From Apibacter raozihei (GTDB lineage: Bacteria > Bacteroidota > Bacteroidia > Flavobacteriales > Weeksellaceae): a DNA stretch of 64,000 nucleotides. The stretch is taken from the NCBI RefSeq assembly GCF_004014855.1, contig NZ_CP034930.1, positions 2,957,716-3,021,715 of the forward strand. Direction: 5' to 3'. The first letter of the stretch is position 1; each line of letters starts with the position of its first letter. This document shows positions 44,091 to 53,972 of the stretch, piece by piece. Under the pieces are notes generated by a model. The model made no database searches. It was given only the letters and a program-made list of their open reading frames with translations, and was not told the DNA's origin. The position numbers and the translations under genes were made by a program.

Positions 44091-44885
44091 ATGATGCGTG
44101 AAGATTTAAAAAAAATTGTTGACGAATTACCCAATCAGCCTGGTGTCTATTATATTTATTCCCTGAATGACCGATTAATTTATATTGGAAAAAGTAACAA
44201 TATAAAAAAAAGACTTGCTCAACATTTTACATGCACAGATCGAAAGTCTATAAACCTTCAAACATTTGCCTGTCGTGTGAGCTATGAACTTACCGGAAGT
44301 GAACTTATTGCTCTGCTTTGGGAATCAGAACAAATAAAAAAATACAAACCTATATATAACAGAGCACAAAGAAACAGTATATTTTATTATGGACTGTATG
44401 CAGAAACTACTGCTGAAGGTTATGTTGCTTTAGTCTTAAAAAAAATAAATAATTCTTTTCAGGAAGTTAATTCTTACCCTAGTCTTAAACACGGACGTGA
44501 AGATTTATTCCGTATTACTGAAAAATACAATCTCTGTCAAAAAATAAACGGATTATATAAGTCAAAAGCTCAATGTTTCCACTACACTATAAAGGAATGT
44601 CTGGGCGCATGTATTTCTAAGGAGCCGGTTATGGAATATAACTTAAGAGTTGAAAAGTATTTGAGTGAGAATTCATTTCCGGAATCTACCTTTTTGCTGC
44701 AATTAACAGGAAGAACTACCAATGAAAAAGGGCTCGTCCTTATTGAGAATGGAACTTACAAAGGATTTGGCTTTTGCTCTAAAAAAACCCGAAAAAAGCT
44801 GGAAAGTTTTATAGACCCTAAAACAGATACTAAGGACGCACGTAGAATAATTCGTAGTTATTTAAGAAATAATTCCTGTATTTAA
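44091..44885 (+). CDS. Stand-alone GIY-YIG nuclease (UvrC/Cho-like)
   Basis: 264 residues. The N-terminal GIY-YIG domain contains GVYYIY (about 18-23), YIGKS (about 32-36) and the Arg in NNIKKRLAQHF. The rest resembles the UvrC-type region found after GIY-YIG in DNA polymerase III epsilon fusions of Bacteroidota, including CLGACISKEP near 180. The fused exonuclease half is absent here, as in Cho. A repair nuclease is likely. Start: ATG at 44091 or 44094 (MMRED). No partner gene is adjacent. Confidence 0.82.
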   Translation: MMREDLKKIVDELPNQPGVYYIYSLNDRLIYIGKSNNIKKRLAQHFTCTDRKSINLQTFACRVSYELTGSELIALLWESEQIKKYKPIYNRAQRNSIFYYGLYAETTAEGYVALVLKKINNSFQEVNSYPSLKHGREDLFRITEKYNLCQKINGLYKSKAQCFHYTIKECLGACISKEPVMEYNLRVEKYLSENSFPESTFLLQLTGRTTNEKGLVLIENGTYKGFGFCSKKTRKKLESFIDPKTDTKDARRIIRSYLRNNSCI

Positions 44886-45494
44886 ATTCTCTTTATGTAA
44901 TAAAGTAATGGTTTTTAATTAAATTTTCAAGTAAAACACTGACCTATAAATTAATACTCTATTTAACTTTAAATTAGAGAAATAATATTTTAATCTGTTT
45001 TTTTATCCATTAATGATTAATTTTAAATCTCAGAATAGTCTCACTCCTTTCAAAACCTTATTTAAAGTAAGCTGCATGTAATTGATTTATCAATTTAATT
45101 CTATTTATTTGTGATCTTTACTCTTTCACCCCAATTTTTTACTCTGATTTTATTAAATTAATCAGAAAATATAGGTTCGTCTAAACAATGTGAGCTTCAA
45201 AAATTTCATAATTTTTACTTAGTTAAACGCTTTCCTATTAGTTATATCTCTTTATCTTTTATCTCCCCAATATCAATTATACATTTTGTCTAAGAATTCG
45301 CTCCTGTAAATCATCTATATTGATAAATACTCATCATAAGTCAAATACAGATTACATTTTACTTTTATTAAAATTCCTTTACAAATATCTATTTTCTTGA
45401 CTATATTAATAAAACACATTAATTCCTATATGTAAATAAAAAAAAGTAAAAGAACAATTATGTTAAAATATATTTTTAATTATTATTTTTATAT
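44886..45494. other. About 600 bp AT-rich gap, nothing recognised
   Basis: Stops are frequent in all frames; no repeats or hairpins stand out. Confidence 0.5.
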
Positions 45495-45502
45495 TATATT
45501 TG
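45495..45502 (+). promoter_or_regulatory. TAnnTTTG box upstream of the zinc-peptidase-like gene
   Basis: TATATTTG, 42 bp before the ATG at 45545. Confidence 0.5.
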
Positions 45503-45544
45503 TTTAACAAATTCATTTATATAAAGAATTTAACTTTATAATTT

Positions 45545-46204
45545 ATGTCTATAACTAAAAAGACAGATAGAATGGATATTTTTATTGAGGAAGAACAAAA
45601 TAGTATTCTTGTTCAGGAAAAATGGCAATATCTATGGCACACAAAAGTAACTCCCTGGTTATTGAGTGAAAAAAGGCATTTTCATAAATTAGCCGATTTG
45701 CGTATATGGTCTGTCTGGAGCGGGTATTTTAAATTGAAAGTTACCGGTAGTTCCAATTTTGCTACTAAGCATAAGAGCACTTCGTTTACATTGAACTTTG
45801 ATATTAAATGGGTGTTAAAGAATCCCCACTGGAATGTTACTGTTACCAAAATTGCACCTAATACTTTTGAACAAAGTTATATCAAATGGAATGAAAGAGT
45901 TATCCATTTAGATACTGAGGATACTAAATTAAATTTTAAAGGAAAGGTAAATTCTAAATCTTTTTATCAATATCCTATAGCTCATGAGTTTGGACACACA
46001 GTTGGAAATTCTTATTTTGCCCTGATCGGCAAAACAGCCATTCATAGCGATGAATACAGCCTCAATAATCTTTTGAACGGCGGATTCAAACTGGATTATT
46101 CCAGCATCATGAACATTGGCAACGAACTAAGAAACAGACATTTGGATTATATTCTAATTCAATTGAACAGCATGATACCTAATACCTATTTTATAATTGC
46201 TTAA
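45545..46204 (+). CDS. Putative zinc metallopeptidase, candidate toxin
   Basis: 219 residues, no signal peptide. The catalytic site HEFGH is at 147-151 (PIAHEFGHTVGN), followed by HSDEY (167-171) and a Met-turn-like SIMNIGNELRNRHLDYIL (187-204). This HEFGHxxGN...DEY...SIM.xG pattern is that of metzincin-like domains seen in some contractile-system effectors. The first 140 residues have Trp-rich beta strands (WSVWSGYFKLKVTGSSNFAT) and no domain I recognise. A lipoprotein gene follows after 3 bp and could encode an immunity protein. No PAAR or other delivery gene is adjacent, and toxicity is unproven. Confidence 0.65.
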   Translation: MSITKKTDRMDIFIEEEQNSILVQEKWQYLWHTKVTPWLLSEKRHFHKLADLRIWSVWSGYFKLKVTGSSNFATKHKSTSFTLNFDIKWVLKNPHWNVTVTKIAPNTFEQSYIKWNERVIHLDTEDTKLNFKGKVNSKSFYQYPIAHEFGHTVGNSYFALIGKTAIHSDEYSLNNLLNGGFKLDYSSIMNIGNELRNRHLDYILIQLNSMIPNTYFIIA

Positions 46205-46207
46205 TCT

Positions 46208-46630
46208 ATGAAAAAAATTATTCTGTATATATTCATTTTACTGGCTTATTCTTGTAATAAATCACAAACAAAAAATTCTGTTCAGGCAGATCAGAAATCT
46301 AATAAAGTAAAAAAATCAGAGATTCCAATGGTCACGAATATATCTTTTGAAAATATTGAAAATCTTAGTATAGAAGAAGCCGTACAAAAATATCCTCCGC
46401 TGAGAGATGATACATTTATATTAGGCAAGGAAGAAGGTGCTATAAACGAGTTTAGATCGGGCTTGTTAAACCATTTTAAACAAAAAGATATTGAAAATAA
46501 AAATATTTGGATCAGAGAAATTACCTGGAGTGCCAATGAAAAAGATAATTTAACAGTATGGTATCATAAGCAAAATGGCCGATGGAGTTCTATTGCCCAT
46601 ACTACCTATAGCAAGGAAGCCGAGTTTTAA
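46208..46630 (+). CDS. Small lipoprotein, candidate immunity partner of the metallopeptidase
   Basis: 140 residues with a lipoprotein signal (MKKIILYIFILLAYSC, Cys16) and a polar linker. The mature part (IEEAVQKYPPLRDDTFILGK...WIREITWSANEKDNLTVWYH) has no family I recognise. It starts 3 bp after the peptidase stop and must be co-transcribed. Its placement and membrane anchoring fit a periplasmic immunity protein. That is inference from gene order. Confidence 0.6.
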   Translation: MKKIILYIFILLAYSCNKSQTKNSVQADQKSNKVKKSEIPMVTNISFENIENLSIEEAVQKYPPLRDDTFILGKEEGAINEFRSGLLNHFKQKDIENKNIWIREITWSANEKDNLTVWYHKQNGRWSSIAHTTYSKEAEF

Positions 46631-46837
46631 CGTTTATTCTACAAAGCTATACGATTATCTATTTTACTTTGTTTAAATAATATCAAACAGTGATTTTAAT
46701 ACAAAATTTTCCCTTACCCTATTTTATAATGCAATAGTTCCTGTTTAATTCATTATTAATATGATTATGAGACTTTTAATAAAGGGAAAGTATTTTAATG
46801 TACATTTCTCTTAACTCATATAAAATAATTAATTCTA

Positions 46838-49102
46838 TTATATATTAACATAGTGTTTCAAATAATATCCGGTTTTATTATCTGATAGTTTAATTATATC
46901 TTTAGGATATCCTTCAAAAATAATTTTACCTCCGTCGCGTCCGGCTCCGGGACCTACATCTATGAGCCAGTCAGCTTTTGCTATTACATCCAGATTATGT
47001 TCAATAATAATTAATGTATTTTTGTTATCGGATAAACGATCAAAAAGCTTCATAAGCTTCGCTATATCTGAACCATGAAGTCCTGTGGTGGGTTCATCAA
47101 AAACGTAGCAGTTTCCTTTATTACCCAGTTCATTGGCTAGTTTTAACCGCTGCCTTTCTCCTCCGGAAAGCGTGTTCAATGACTGTCCTAACGTTAAATA
47201 CTCCAAACCAACCTCATATAATCTCTCTAATGCTGATGTAATCGCAGGTTCGGTAAAAAAACCTAAAGCTTCTTCAACGGATAATCCTAATACCTCAACA
47301 ATGTTTTTACCATTTAGTAAATAATGTAAAACTTCATTTTTAAACCCACTTCCATTACATGAATCACAGATAACCTCTACAGAGTCCATAAATGCTAAAT
47401 CAGTGGAAATAATTCCATTTCCTTTACATTCCGGACAGGCTCCTTCAGAAAAATTACTAAATAATGATGCTTTAACTTTATTTTGTTTGGAAAACATCTC
47501 TCTGATAGTATCCATAATTCCGGTGTAAGTTGCTGGTGTTGAACGTCTGGATCCTCTTAAAACACTTTGATCAATCATAATTACTTCCGGATTGCGAGAA
47601 AGAAAAGCTTTAATTAATGAAGATTTTCCTGATCCTGCTACTCCTGTGATTACTGTAACTACTTCTTCCGGTATTCGTGTTGAAACATCTTTTAAATTGT
47701 GAAGATTTACATGGGATAGATCCATATATCCTTTCGGTTTTCGGTATTGAGTTTTTATAGACTTTGGTTCCGATAAATAGTTACCTGTTCGGGTACCGGA
47801 TTTTAATAACCCCTTTAAACTTCCTTTATAAACAACCTCTCCTCCATTTCTTCCGGCATTTGGCCCCATATCTACAATATGTTCGGCAAGCGCTATCACA
47901 TCTGGATCATGCTCAACAACTAAAACCGTATTGCCTTTTTCTTTAAGTTCTATCAATAATTTGTTTAATTTATGAACATCACTGGGATGTAAGCCTATAC
48001 TGGGTTCATCAAAAATATAAATTAGATCGGTAAGACTGCTTCCCAAGTGACGTACCAATTTAATGCGCTGTGATTCTCCTCCTGATAAGGTAGGTGTTAT
48101 ACGATTTAAAGTAAGATAACTTAATCCTATAAGAATCAAATTCTCAAGCATTGGCATTAACTCTTCTAATATCGGCTTTATGACAGGATTTATTTTTATA
48201 CTTTTTAAAAAATCCAGTAAATCATCAATCTGCAATGAACAACAATCTGCTATGTCTTTTCCTTGTATTTTGCATTTAAGCACTTCCTGACTGAGCCTTT
48301 TACCATGGCATAACGGACATTCTCCTTCTACAGCGATTTCATTGAATCTTTCTGCAACTTTTCCGGTTTTCAATCTTCCTTCATTTTTAAAAAAACTTCT
48401 TTCAAACCTGGGAAGTAATCCTTCATAAACAGCAGTTTTAGGAAATTTTGGATCCGGGTTTTTAAGCTTCACTTTTTCTGCATATAACAAATTATGCCAT
48501 TCTTCTTCTGAGTATTCACCCAGCTTCTTGTCTCTATCAAATAAACCGGTATAAGCATACCGTATCCATCTCCATTTTCCAGGTTCAAAAGTTGGAAATT
48601 CAATAGCTCCTTCGTTTAATGACTTATCTTTATTAATAATACGTGTTAGATCTATCGTATTTACTTTTCCTAAACCTTCACAACGTGGACACATCCCTTG
48701 GGGATTATTGAATGAAAATATATTTGAATAACCTACAAAGGGTTCTCCAACTCTTGAATATAATAATCTTAATAAAGCATATATATCTGTAATAGTACCA
48801 ACCGTTGAGCGAGAATTACCTTCGATTCGTTTTTGATCTATAACTATAGCTACTGCAAGGTTTTCTATTTTATCAACTTCCGGTTTCGTGTACTTAGCCA
48901 TCATTCTATGTCGTATATAGCTACTATAAGTTTCGCTTAGCAAACGTTGTGATTCAGTAGCTACAATATCAAAAACTAAAGAAGATTTCCCTGAACCTGA
49001 TACGCCAGTGAAAGCAGTTATTTTTCCTTTAGGTATTACCAAAGAAATATTTTTCAAATTATTTTCTTTAGCTCCGGATATTATAATATCATGAGTTTCC
49101 AT
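46838..49102 (-). CDS. UvrA-like ABC ATPase, class II paralogue
   Basis: 754 residues, clearly shorter than UvrA (about 940). Two ABC cassettes: Walker A GVSGSGKSS (about 33-41) with signature LSGGESQRIKL, and GVAGSGKSS with LSGGERQRLKL. It keeps the zinc-finger pairs (CPRCEGLG, CPLCHGK, CPECKGNG...CDSCNGSG). The shortened insert suggests loss of the UvrB-binding region, as in UvrA2-type paralogues tied to drug tolerance or DNA damage. It is likely a DNA-binding ATPase in the cytoplasm and not the main repair UvrA. Monocistronic; neighbours give no further hint. Confidence 0.88.
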   Translation of the reverse strand: METHDIIISGAKENNLKNISLVIPKGKITAFTGVSGSGKSSLVFDIVATESQRLLSETYSSYIRHRMMAKYTKPEVDKIENLAVAIVIDQKRIEGNSRSTVGTITDIYALLRLLYSRVGEPFVGYSNIFSFNNPQGMCPRCEGLGKVNTIDLTRIINKDKSLNEGAIEFPTFEPGKWRWIRYAYTGLFDRDKKLGEYSEEEWHNLLYAEKVKLKNPDPKFPKTAVYEGLLPRFERSFFKNEGRLKTGKVAERFNEIAVEGECPLCHGKRLSQEVLKCKIQGKDIADCCSLQIDDLLDFLKSIKINPVIKPILEELMPMLENLILIGLSYLTLNRITPTLSGGESQRIKLVRHLGSSLTDLIYIFDEPSIGLHPSDVHKLNKLLIELKEKGNTVLVVEHDPDVIALAEHIVDMGPNAGRNGGEVVYKGSLKGLLKSGTRTGNYLSEPKSIKTQYRKPKGYMDLSHVNLHNLKDVSTRIPEEVVTVITGVAGSGKSSLIKAFLSRNPEVIMIDQSVLRGSRRSTPATYTGIMDTIREMFSKQNKVKASLFSNFSEGACPECKGNGIISTDLAFMDSVEVICDSCNGSGFKNEVLHYLLNGKNIVEVLGLSVEEALGFFTEPAITSALERLYEVGLEYLTLGQSLNTLSGGERQRLKLANELGNKGNCYVFDEPTTGLHGSDIAKLMKLFDRLSDNKNTLIIIEHNLDVIAKADWLIDVGPGAGRDGGKIIFEGYPKDIIKLSDNKTGYYLKHYVNI

Positions 49103-49344
49103 AAAATTTTAAATATATATAGATGATGTTAAATTAATTAATTATTGCTGAGCTTAGCCTAATTGATATTTCAATATTTTATTAATGTATTCTTTGTAAT
49201 ATATTAATTTTATAAAATGATACTATCAGAATAGCATAACAACTTTTTCTTATTTACAAAGATCAGGCCTTACCTCTACTCTAATTTTAATTTTTTACGT
49301 AATTATTTAATATTAAAATAGTTTTAGTTTAAAATATAAATACA

Positions 49345-49376
49345 AAAAAACAGGTAAATAAATTTACCTGTTTTTT
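49345..49376 (-). terminator. Intrinsic terminator of the SDR gene
   Basis: AAAAAACAGGTAAAT, two-base loop, exact inverted copy ending TTTTTT. It lies 18 bp beyond the stop codon of the minus-strand gene. Confidence 0.8.
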
Positions 49377-49393
49377 AACTCTCTATTTATAAA

Positions 49394-50188
49394 TTAAAAT
49401 GCTGTATTAACAACACCTCCATCTACCCGCAAGGCTGCACCGGTAGTGGCAGAAGCTCTGGGACTGGCAGTATAAACCACCAGATTAGCAACTTCTTCCG
49501 GCTGTGCAAATCTTTGTATAATCGAATCCGGTCTTTTCTCCTTTACAAATTCAAAAGATGCTTCTTCAACAGTTATATTTTTCTCTTTTGCTGTTTTTTC
49601 CATTCCTTTCAGATTACCCGCAGACCAGGTTGGACCAGGCAAAATGGAATTTACTGTAATCTGTGTACCTCGTAAACTTTTAGCCAATCCCCGGCTAAGG
49701 GATAAAAGAGCCGTTTTAGTTACTCCATACAGAATCATATCTTCGGGAATATTTATTGCAGACTCACTGGATATAAATATGATTCTACCCCATTTTTTCT
49801 TTTTCATACCTGGTATATAATGCCTTGACAAATGAACCCCGCTCATAACATTAATTTTAAAATCACGCATCCACTCTTCATCAGAGGTTGTCTCAAAAGG
49901 TTGTTCACCATAAACACCAACGTTATTTACAAGAATGTCTACCTGATCAACTTTTTTAATAAGAGACTCTATATCTTCATCTTTGGAAAAATCTGCCGCA
50001 ACTGCATCCACATCAGCATCTGGAACTTCTTTACGAATTTTTTTTAATACTTCTTTTAATTTTTCTTTTTCACGTCCGTTGATAAATACTTTTACTCCTT
50101 CTTTCAAAAGTCCTACGGCGGTTGCATATCCTATGCCTGCTGTTGAACCAGTAACCAAGGCTGTTTTTCCTTTTAATTCTAAATCCAT
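49394..50188 (-). CDS. Short-chain dehydrogenase/reductase
   Basis: 264 residues. Cofactor motif TGSTAGIG (14-21), NNVG at about 88-91, catalytic Ser/Tyr/Lys in SSESAINIPEDMILYGVTKT (Tyr-x3-Lys), and the C-terminal GAALRVDGGVVNTAF. It is a classical SDR using NAD(P)H. The substrate cannot be read; the family includes many oxidoreductases. Single gene with its own terminator. Confidence 0.9.
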   Translation of the reverse strand: MDLELKGKTALVTGSTAGIGYATAVGLLKEGVKVFINGREKEKLKEVLKKIRKEVPDADVDAVAADFSKDEDIESLIKKVDQVDILVNNVGVYGEQPFETTSDEEWMRDFKINVMSGVHLSRHYIPGMKKKKWGRIIFISSESAINIPEDMILYGVTKTALLSLSRGLAKSLRGTQITVNSILPGPTWSAGNLKGMEKTAKEKNITVEEASFEFVKEKRPDSIIQRFAQPEEVANLVVYTASPRASATTGAALRVDGGVVNTAF

Positions 50189-50309
50189 TCCGATTGTTTT
50201 TTAGGTTTAATGATAGTATATATTCAAAAACCGATCCTTCTACCCTATTTCACCTAACTATTTTCTTTTATTTTTCTGAAAATTAAATTATTAGTAAATT
50301 TTAGACACA

Positions 50310-50339
50310 AAAAAGCCTTGTATTAATACAAGGCTTTTT
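50310..50339 (-). terminator. 30-bp perfect palindrome, terminator of the 50370 gene
   Basis: AAAAAGCCTTGTATT and its exact reverse complement, with A/T ends. It lies 30 bp beyond the stop codon on the minus strand. Confidence 0.8.
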
Positions 50340-50369
50340 ATTTATTTGATTTATAATATATTAATTCTT

Positions 50370-52115
50370 TTATTGAGTATCATGAGTGTGTACCCAATCA
50401 ATTGCCCAGGCAACAGCATTGGCATATAGATAACTGTTATATACTGTACCTCCTACATATGTCTTAGAAGCCGGTATTCCCAGAGGATTCATAGCTGCAG
50501 GATACGTAGTTGTATCAGTATTAGTTACAGTACCTGTCATCCATCCGGAATCTCCAAAGAAAACATAAGGTAAGGTAGGGTGCTGTACTCCCCAAACGGT
50601 ATCATTACCATTATTTTTCGCCAAGATAATTGCATTTGAAGGTAATCCGGAAACATAATCTCCATTATTAACATCATTTCCTCCATATTTTATACTGGCA
50701 GCTCCAGCAGAATTTCTTAAATCCATGAAAGGACCATTAAGAATTGGACTGTCTACATCAGTAAACGGATTTAGAAGTGACGGAGATGCGGCTGTAGCCG
50801 TTACGGTAGTAGTGCCAAACAAATTGTTCATTATACTCTGAATTCCTGCCTCTCCTGTTTCCTGTGAATGAATCACCGGTTTGTTATTTCTAATCATATC
50901 TGTCAGAATAGTTATCGATTGATCATTTGGCAGATAATTATATCCTATAATAACAATATCAATATTATTATTGGTGATTAACGTTTGAAGGGCAGTTCCC
51001 TGATTGTAATCACCATTTACAATATTAATCCCATCAACTAATATTTTACTATCAGCAGTAGACCCAAAATTACTTGTGTTTTGTAAAATAGCTCTTGAGG
51101 CAATATCACTTGATGCTGTTCCAGGCTGATAAGCTCCCCCACCTAAACCTAAGATGTTTATGGTTCTCATAATTTCTTCTACTTTAACTGCTGCGTCGCA
51201 ATTCGTTATTTCCATTGTACTATTAGACTTTATTGTAAAGTTTTTAGTCCCCTCGGTAGTAAATGTCCCGGTTGGCGTTAAGTTAACAACCAAAGTCTGT
51301 GCAGCTTTTATGGTACCTGTAGCACTAAATGAAACACCATCTATAGTATCCGTATATAAATTATAACTATAACTGTTCCTGTTTGAAGTATTTACCATAG
51401 TCACAGAAATATAGTTATTTGAAGTATTAGTATCTTTAGTAACAATATAGCGTCCGTTTACTTTTGTTTTACTACAATCTACCGTTACATAAACCGGAGG
51501 CACATTTGATTCTACAGTTATGGTAGGATAACAAGTTTGTTCCTGTCCATTGATTGTTAATTTAAGCGTATCTGTTCCAACATTCTGAGGAGTTCCTCCC
51601 GCTTTTAATGCAATTAATTGATCTCCAACCCCAACCATTGGACTGTAATAAGAAAAAGTATACCCATTACTGGATTGAACAATGATATTCAGAGAACCCT
51701 GAGAAGTGATTTCTATCGGTAAGTATACAGTATTACCCGAGGTTATTGGATTGCCTTGAATGTATCTTCCAGAATTATTAAATGCTGACTGCCAACTATT
51801 ACAGGCATCTGTTCCTGTTCTAATTTTAGCAAAATTGGCTGGCGATGCATCTCCACACATTTTTTTCCATTTTTCACCATTATAAAAATTCAGACAGTTA
51901 TCTGTTATATTATAAGTTAAAAGCCCTTCTACAGGAGTAGTTATCCTTTCCTGTTCTTTTTCTGATAAACGTGAGATAAGTGCTCCGGCAGTTCTTGAAT
52001 TAACTTCTAAGAGTGAACTGTCTTCTGGAGCATCTGTACCAACTCCTACCTGAGCTGAAAGCTGTATATTTACACAGATTATAAAAGTTAGTACTGTTAG
52101 TATATATTTTTTCAT
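50370..52115 (-). CDS. Secreted protein with QVGIGT-type N-terminal module, paralogue A
   Basis: The ATG at 52115 (MKKYILTVLTFIICVNIQLS) gives 581 residues with a signal peptide. The upstream ATG at 52157 would put 14 residues before it. After cleavage come AQVGVGTDAPEDSSLLEVNS, ITTPVEGLLTYNITDNCLNF and YNGEKWKKMCG, the module shared with four other genes here. The middle (about 110-310) has two beta-sandwich-like repeats. The C-terminal 240 residues (ILGLGGGAYQPGTASSDIAS..., IDIVIIGYNYLPNDQSITIL) are shared with the gene at 52197 and alternate strands and helices like a Rossmann-type domain. It is a cell-surface or secreted protein of unknown function. About 55-60% alike to its neighbour by eye. 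Confidence 0.8.
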   Translation of the reverse strand: MKKYILTVLTFIICVNIQLSAQVGVGTDAPEDSSLLEVNSRTAGALISRLSEKEQERITTPVEGLLTYNITDNCLNFYNGEKWKKMCGDASPANFAKIRTGTDACNSWQSAFNNSGRYIQGNPITSGNTVYLPIEITSQGSLNIIVQSSNGYTFSYYSPMVGVGDQLIALKAGGTPQNVGTDTLKLTINGQEQTCYPTITVESNVPPVYVTVDCSKTKVNGRYIVTKDTNTSNNYISVTMVNTSNRNSYSYNLYTDTIDGVSFSATGTIKAAQTLVVNLTPTGTFTTEGTKNFTIKSNSTMEITNCDAAVKVEEIMRTINILGLGGGAYQPGTASSDIASRAILQNTSNFGSTADSKILVDGINIVNGDYNQGTALQTLITNNNIDIVIIGYNYLPNDQSITILTDMIRNNKPVIHSQETGEAGIQSIMNNLFGTTTVTATAASPSLLNPFTDVDSPILNGPFMDLRNSAGAASIKYGGNDVNNGDYVSGLPSNAIILAKNNGNDTVWGVQHPTLPYVFFGDSGWMTGTVTNTDTTTYPAAMNPLGIPASKTYVGGTVYNSYLYANAVAWAIDWVHTHDTQ

Positions 52116-52158
52116 TCTGTATTTCAATGTTAAATTTAATAACAAAAATAAATGCATA

Positions 52159-52186
52159 AAAAGACAGAATTTGAATTCTGTCTTTT
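52159..52186 (-). terminator. Perfect 13-bp stem terminator between the two paralogues
   Basis: AAAAGACAGAATT, loop TG, exact inverted copy. It lies 11 bp beyond the stop codon of the 52197 gene, on the minus strand. Confidence 0.8.
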
Positions 52187-52196
52187 ATTTGACCTA

Positions 52197-53972
52197 TTAA
52201 TTATCGTTACGTGTTACATATTTTATTGCCCAAGCTACTGCATTAGCATACAAGTAACTATTATAAACAGTTCCACCCTGATAAGATTTAGATATTGGAA
52301 CACCCAATGGTTGCATTGCTGAAGGGTAGGTAGTATCACTTGGATTATTAACCAGACCTAACATCCACCCTGAATCTCCAATATATACATAAGGAAGGCT
52401 GGCATGTTTAAGCCCCCAAACTGATGTATTTGTGTTATTATATGCTAATATTTCAGCAGTAGATGGTAAATTATTTACATAATATGCATTATTTACATCA
52501 TTAGCACCATATTTTATATCTGTAGTCCCTGTAGCATTTCTTAAATCCATAAACGGACCGTTTAATATTTCATTGTCCACATTTGTAAACGGATTAACTA
52601 ATGTCGGTGACGAACCTGTAACCGTAATATTAGAGGTACCGAATATAGAATTTAACATATTTTGTACGCTCACAACCCCGTTTTCCTGTGAATGGATAAT
52701 TGGCTTATCACTTGTTTTCACTAAATTACTTAAAATAGTTATTGATTCGTCCGTTGGCTGATAATCATATCCAATTATCACAATATCTATACTATTATTT
52801 GTAATAAAATTTTGCAATGCCGTACCCTGAGCATAAGCACCGTTAACAATGTTAATACCGTTGACTAAAATTTTACTATTTACATCTATACCGAAATTGG
52901 CTGAATTTTCTAATATTGCTCTGGGAGCATATGCACTACTTGCTGAACCTGGTTGATAGGCTCCTCCTCCTAATCCTAAAACATTTACTTTGCGATAAAT
53001 TTTTTCGAAAATTATAGGAACTGTACAACTTGTTGTTTCAACAGTACTATTGGAATTTATGGTAAAAGTAAAAGAGCCCTGGTCCGTAGGGGTTCCACTA
53101 GCCAATAAAGCTATCACTTTAGATTGAGATGCTTCCAGTGTTCCGCTTCCGTCAAAAGACACCCCGTTAATTGCGTCTGAAGAATATACATGATAGTTAA
53201 CTGATTCAGTGGATGAAGTATTGGTTACTTTAATAGTTATATAATTGTTCCCGTCTACAGCCTGACCTTTAATATATCTTCCGTTAACTGTAGCCGTAGT
53301 ACAATCTACAGTAAACTCTTTAGGGTCAACATTCGGGCCTACTGTTATAGTTGGTTTACAACTTTGAACTTCTCCGTTAATAGTTATAGTAACTGAATCG
53401 GTTCCTTCATTTTTTGGACTACCACTGGGTATTAAATCTATTGTTTGTGATCCAACACCAATTAAAGGATTATAGTATGAAAAATTATACCCGTTAGAAG
53501 TAACTGCAGTTACAGTTATAGCTCCCTCACTAACAACATCAATGGTTAGCCTGATAGTGTTATCACCAGTTAAAGGCCTTTGTGCCCGTATTGTAGGTGT
53601 ACCGTTTGCAACAGGTGGATCCTGGGTATAATCAATGGTCTTAGTTGCAAAATCGAAGTCAGTTTGAGCTTCGGTGCAATCCAAAGCAGATACTTTAGCT
53701 AGCTCTGCATCCCCACAAAAACTTTTCCAGTCACTTCCTTTATAAATATTCAGACATTTTTCATTCAAATTGTAGATAATTAATCCTTCTGCCGGATTAG
53801 TAATGGCATTCCTCTCTGCAAGCTGCAAACGTGGGAGTAAAACACCTCTATCTCTAGAGTAAATTTCCAGTTGCGCACTTTGATCGGGTAAATCTGTTCC
53901 AATTCCTACCTGGGCATTTAAATTTATTCCAAGAAAGAATGTAAACATTAAAAATAATAAAGTCCTTTTCAT
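52197..53972 (-). CDS. Secreted protein with QVGIGT-type N-terminal module, paralogue B
   Basis: 591 residues. Signal peptide MKRTLLFLMFTFFLGINLNA is followed by QVGIGTDLPDQSAQLEIYSR, then ITNPAEGLIIYNLNEKCLNI. It has the same domain order as paralogue A: shared module, two Ig-like repeats (SYYNPLIGVGSQTIDLIPSG and similar), and a C-terminal Rossmann-like region (VLGLGGGAYQPGSASSAYAP, DSGWMLGLVNNPSDTTYPSA). Adjacent tandem duplication with A is evident. No enzyme motif is recognised. A 750 bp gene-free AT-rich region lies upstream. Confidence 0.8.
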   Translation of the reverse strand: MKRTLLFLMFTFFLGINLNAQVGIGTDLPDQSAQLEIYSRDRGVLLPRLQLAERNAITNPAEGLIIYNLNEKCLNIYKGSDWKSFCGDAELAKVSALDCTEAQTDFDFATKTIDYTQDPPVANGTPTIRAQRPLTGDNTIRLTIDVVSEGAITVTAVTSNGYNFSYYNPLIGVGSQTIDLIPSGSPKNEGTDSVTITINGEVQSCKPTITVGPNVDPKEFTVDCTTATVNGRYIKGQAVDGNNYITIKVTNTSSTESVNYHVYSSDAINGVSFDGSGTLEASQSKVIALLASGTPTDQGSFTFTINSNSTVETTSCTVPIIFEKIYRKVNVLGLGGGAYQPGSASSAYAPRAILENSANFGIDVNSKILVNGINIVNGAYAQGTALQNFITNNSIDIVIIGYDYQPTDESITILSNLVKTSDKPIIHSQENGVVSVQNMLNSIFGTSNITVTGSSPTLVNPFTNVDNEILNGPFMDLRNATGTTDIKYGANDVNNAYYVNNLPSTAEILAYNNTNTSVWGLKHASLPYVYIGDSGWMLGLVNNPSDTTYPSAMQPLGVPISKSYQGGTVYNSYLYANAVAWAIKYVTRNDN

